Made by a program: the position numbers and the translations under genes. From assembly GCA_017590115.1 (NCBI GenBank), contig JAGGNK010009114.1, positions 21,738,662 to 21,802,661 of the forward strand: a stretch of DNA of 64,000 nucleotides. The letters run 5' to 3'. This document shows positions 63,901 through 64,000 of this stretch, in pieces. This stretch comes from Montifringilla adamsi (Eukaryota; Chordata; Aves; Passeriformes; Passeridae). Under the pieces are notes generated by a model. It was given only the letters and a program-made list of their open reading frames with translations, was not told where the DNA came from and made no database searches. Each line of letters begins with the position of its first letter. Within the stretch, counting starts at the first letter, position 1.

Positions 63901-64000
63901 GCTTGGCATCCCCGCTCTCACCTGGTGGAAGGGAGAAGCAGAGGGGAGAGGGGCAAGCTGCTCCATCTCAGCACCCCAGTAAAAAGTGTGTTGAGCTCTT
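60989..64000. other. Intron 1 segment to window end: no gene recognised
   Basis: Contains the CpG cluster at 62.26 kb. A 187-codon minus-strand ORF at 63403-63966 has no recognisable domain and is taken as chance. Confidence 0.55.
62262..62331. promoter_or_regulatory. Small CpG cluster in intron 1
   Basis: Seven CpG in 70 bases (CCCGGGG-type, GCACGGCGTGG, GCCGG, GGCGTG, GTGCGGGGG, AACGCTC) stand out from CpG-poor surroundings. It is too short for a formal CpG island; an enhancer or a GC-rich repeat remnant are both possible. Confidence 0.3.

Larger units (their letters stand above)
19678..64000 (+). other. GPR39: GPR39 intron 1 (5' part, continues beyond window)
   Basis: From the exon 1 donor to the window end I find no segment encoding the conserved TM6 (CWMPNQ) or TM7 (NPLLY) motifs of GPR39 on the + strand. 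The intron is therefore at least 44.3 kb. In mammals the same single intron is very long (over 100 kb), so this is expected. LYPD1, which overlaps the end of mammalian GPR39 on the other strand, is likewise not seen. Confidence 0.8.

Noticed and set aside
63403..63966. 187-codon minus-strand ORF at the window end
   Set aside because: No domain and nested alternative-frame ORFs; a long intronic ORF of this size is expected occasionally.
1..64000. CRISPR array, tRNA, rRNA, intact LTR retrovirus or integrated phage
   Set aside because: I saw no regularly spaced repeats, cloverleaf with A/B boxes, rRNA-like blocks, paired LTRs or pol-like ORFs; the sequence is vertebrate-type genomic DNA.

Overview
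The window looks like vertebrate nuclear DNA, most probably from a bird. It is intron- and repeat-rich, mostly AT-leaning, and has no compact gene array. The interspersed repeats I recognise are mainly CR1 LINE remnants (about 26.3, 35.85, 36.4, 53.0 and 60.7 kb), plus one MIR-like SINE remnant near 40.7 kb. CR1 is the dominant repeat of avian genomes and is also common in other sauropsids, so 'bird' is an inference; crocodile or turtle is not excluded.

There is one protein-coding feature I can name with confidence: the first coding exon of GPR39 at 18810-19677 on the + strand. GPR39 is a zinc-sensing class A GPCR of the ghrelin/neurotensin receptor family. The exon encodes 289 residues: the N-terminus with its zinc-binding His pair, TM1 to TM5, and most of intracellular loop 3. 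It ends at a strong GTAAGA donor. Exon 2 (TM6, TM7 and C-tail) is not in the window, so everything from 19678 to 64000 is read as intron 1 of GPR39, at least 44.3 kb long.

Layout: 1-18.3 kb is upstream flank without a recognisable gene. It contains hairpins, an exon-like segment at 4.2 kb, a same-frame run of open reading at 7.4-8.2 kb and a GC/CpG-richer patch at 15.6-16.0 kb. The stretch 18.3-18.8 kb is the putative promoter/5'UTR, with a near-consensus HNF1 palindrome, a strong cryptic donor and a 9-codon upstream ORF. Exon 1 follows at 18.81-19.68 kb. The intron from 19.68 to 64.0 kb holds a possible read-through isoform with a poly(A) signal, CR1/MIR remnants, several low-complexity tracts, three short tandem duplications, an inverted pair of an unclassified repeat (one copy has perfect-looking exon borders) and two small CpG clusters.

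I found no rRNA, tRNA, CRISPR array, intact transposon or provirus. No exotic multi-gene system is visible. The most interesting signals are regulatory or splicing related: the HNF1 site, the uORF, the truncated five-TM isoform and the exon-like repeat at 42.1 kb. All identifications are by eye and memory; no database search was run.
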